Assembly: GCF_026410305.1 (NCBI RefSeq)
Contig: NZ_JAPMLQ010000002.1
Coordinates: 1 to 64,000, forward strand
Length of the DNA: 64,000 nt
Reading direction: 5' to 3'
Origin: Sulfitobacter sp. F26204
Lineage (GTDB): Bacteria > Pseudomonadota > Alphaproteobacteria > Rhodobacterales > Rhodobacteraceae
This document shows positions 63,089 through 64,000 of this stretch, piece after piece. The position numbers and the translations under genes were made by a program. Under the pieces are notes generated by a model. It had not been told where the DNA came from and did no database searches. It saw nothing but the letters and a program-made list of their open reading frames with translations. Positions within the stretch are counted from its first letter, which is position 1. Each line of letters opens with the position of its first letter.

Positions 63089-63856
63089 ATGGAAATGTGG
63101 GCAGGTAGTGTGGCGATTGTTACTGGCGGCGCCTCTGGACTGGGGGCCGCAACGGCACAGGCGCTGGCGGATGCCGGGCTGAAGGTTGCTGTTTTTGACC
63201 TGAATGTCGAAGCCGGACAGGCCCATGCAAAAAAGCTTGGTGGGACCTTCCACAGTGTTGATGTCTCGGATCCAGCGCAAGTCAAAGCGGCGATGGATGA
63301 AGTGACGCAACAGTTGGGCAGCCCGCGTGTGCTGGTTAATTGTGCAGGCATCGGCCCCGCCAGCAAAACCGTGTCTCGTGGTGAACCGCATGATCCGGCA
63401 ATGTTCGCCAAGGTAATCGGAATCAATCTGATCGGATCATTCATCTGCGCTTCCGAAGCCGCATCGCGCATGGTCGCAGCTGAACCGATGGCACCTGACG
63501 GCGCACGCGGTGTGATCATCAACACCGCATCGGTCGCAGCATATGAAGGCCAGGTCGGGCAAGTGGCCTATGCGGCGTCAAAGGGGGGCATCGTTGGAAT
63601 GACGCTGCCTATGGCACGGGATCTCGCCGACAAGGGCGTGCGGGTTTGTACCGTTGCACCCGGTCTTTTCCTGACGCCTCTGCTGGAAGGGCTGCCACAG
63701 GAAGTACAGGACTCACTTGGCGCTCAGGTACCGTTCCCCTCGCGGCTCGGCCGGCCCGCAGAATATGGCAAGCTGGTGTGCCATATCCTCGACAATCCGA
63801 TGTTGAACGGTGAAGTGATCCGTCTTGACGGGGCCATTCGGATGGCACCGCGCTAA
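63089..63856 (+). CDS. Short-chain dehydrogenase, 3-hydroxyacyl-CoA dehydrogenase type II-like
   Basis: The product has 255 residues with the cofactor loop TGGASGLG (12-19), NCAG, and the catalytic Ser and YAASK. It resembles HSD17B10/2-methyl-3-hydroxybutyryl-CoA dehydrogenase (FDLNVEAGQ, RLGRPAEYGKLVCHIL). ATG 63089 follows AGGAG by 8 nt. It is the last gene of the + strand catabolic run and would act on a hydroxyl intermediate. Confidence 0.9.
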   Translation: MEMWAGSVAIVTGGASGLGAATAQALADAGLKVAVFDLNVEAGQAHAKKLGGTFHSVDVSDPAQVKAAMDEVTQQLGSPRVLVNCAGIGPASKTVSRGEPHDPAMFAKVIGINLIGSFICASEAASRMVAAEPMAPDGARGVIINTASVAAYEGQVGQVAYAASKGGIVGMTLPMARDLADKGVRVCTVAPGLFLTPLLEGLPQEVQDSLGAQVPFPSRLGRPAEYGKLVCHILDNPMLNGEVIRLDGAIRMAPR

Positions 63857-63898
63857 ACCAACGCTGTGATAGTAGAGACAGGACAGAATGTTCTTTCT

Positions 63899-64000
63899 CT
63901 ACTCCTCTTCCACAGGGAAAAGTGTACGGTCCGCTTCGGGCACATTCAACGTCGACCATGTATCATCGCGTGGCGGCGCGGGCGGTGTTTCGCAGCTGCC
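63899..64000 (-). CDS. Partial CDS, C-terminal end of unknown protein
   Basis: Reading on the - strand from the window end, 33 codons lead to a TAG stop at 63901-63899. The sequence is Pro-rich then acidic (PPAPPRDDTWSTLNVPEADR, ending EEE) and looks like a real C-terminus. A + strand frame from ATG 63888 covers the same bases without a stop but is judged the shadow because of its Ser/Gly-rich content. The product cannot be named. Confidence 0.45.
   Translation of the reverse strand, partial: GSCETPPAPPRDDTWSTLNVPEADRTLFPVEEE

Noticed and set aside
63888-64000. + strand open frame at the right edge starting ATG 63888
   Set aside because: Its translation is Ser/Gly-rich without family character, while the - strand reading in the same bases looks like a natural protein end.
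1-64000. CRISPR array, prophage or insertion sequence
   Set aside because: No spaced direct repeats, phage structural genes or transposase frames were found on either strand.

Overview
The window reads as a chromosomal segment of an alphaproteobacterium, most likely a Rhodobacterales (Roseobacter-group) species. The support is the sequence style of the ribosomal proteins, a general amino-acid ABC transporter of the aapJQMP/bztABCD type, an ATP12 chaperone gene, the rpmH-rnpA-yidD-ttcA-yidC-engB-argB order, and many 4-nt start/stop overlaps. Genus cannot be set from the sequence alone. No rRNA, CRISPR array, prophage or insertion sequence was seen.

Positions 1107-21264 hold the S10, spc and alpha ribosomal protein operons plus secY, adk and rpoA, all on the + strand. 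The string is cut at three places. Between rplW and rplB lie a cold-shock gene and an AlbA-type ATP-binding protein. Between rplP and rpmC lie a small membrane protein, a CcdAB toxin-antitoxin pair and a 2OG-Fe(II) oxygenase. Between rpmD and rplO lie an unknown gene and a ParDE pair. Each r-protein block after a cut restarts from a promoter of nearly the same form as the one before rpsJ (TTG-type -35, 17-bp C-rich spacer, TATACG or TAAACG). Three junctions also carry a palindromic repeat built on GTAGGGTGGGTGAAACCCA. rplC carries a long Ala/Glu-rich tail, and rpsM starts with TTG.

Positions 21392-26947 (+) are a tight run of housekeeping genes: Do-like protease, rarA, crcB, a RluC-like pseudouridine synthase, a HAD phosphatase and ATP12. 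Positions 27155-31674 (+) are the aapJQMP amino-acid transporter. Positions 31705-40599 (-) are sixA, a Cys-rich ferredoxin-like protein, argB, engB, a MOSC protein, yidC, a GGDEF/EAL protein, ttcA, yidD, rnpA and rpmH. Positions 40899-44519 (+) are a TVP38-family membrane protein, a coupled flavin disulfide reductase and an orphan sensor kinase. A tRNA-Arg(ACG) gene follows at 44598, then an alpha-methylacyl-CoA racemase gene. An acyl-CoA synthetase and a three-gene GtrA/GtrB/GT87 glycosylation set face the other way.

Positions 51291-63856 look like a catabolic island: a polyamine-type ABC transporter whose first permease has a large extra periplasmic domain, a divergent set with a maleate-isomerase-like racemase, an M24 metallohydrolase and a diaminopropionate-ammonia-lyase-like PLP enzyme, then an alpha/beta hydrolase, a Rieske oxygenase, a glutamine-synthetase-like ligase and a short-chain dehydrogenase. 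The gene families fit uptake and stepwise breakdown of a nitrogen-containing (amine or cyclic amide) compound. This is the best candidate for an undescribed pathway, but its substrate is not shown by the sequence. The window ends inside a further gene on the - strand.
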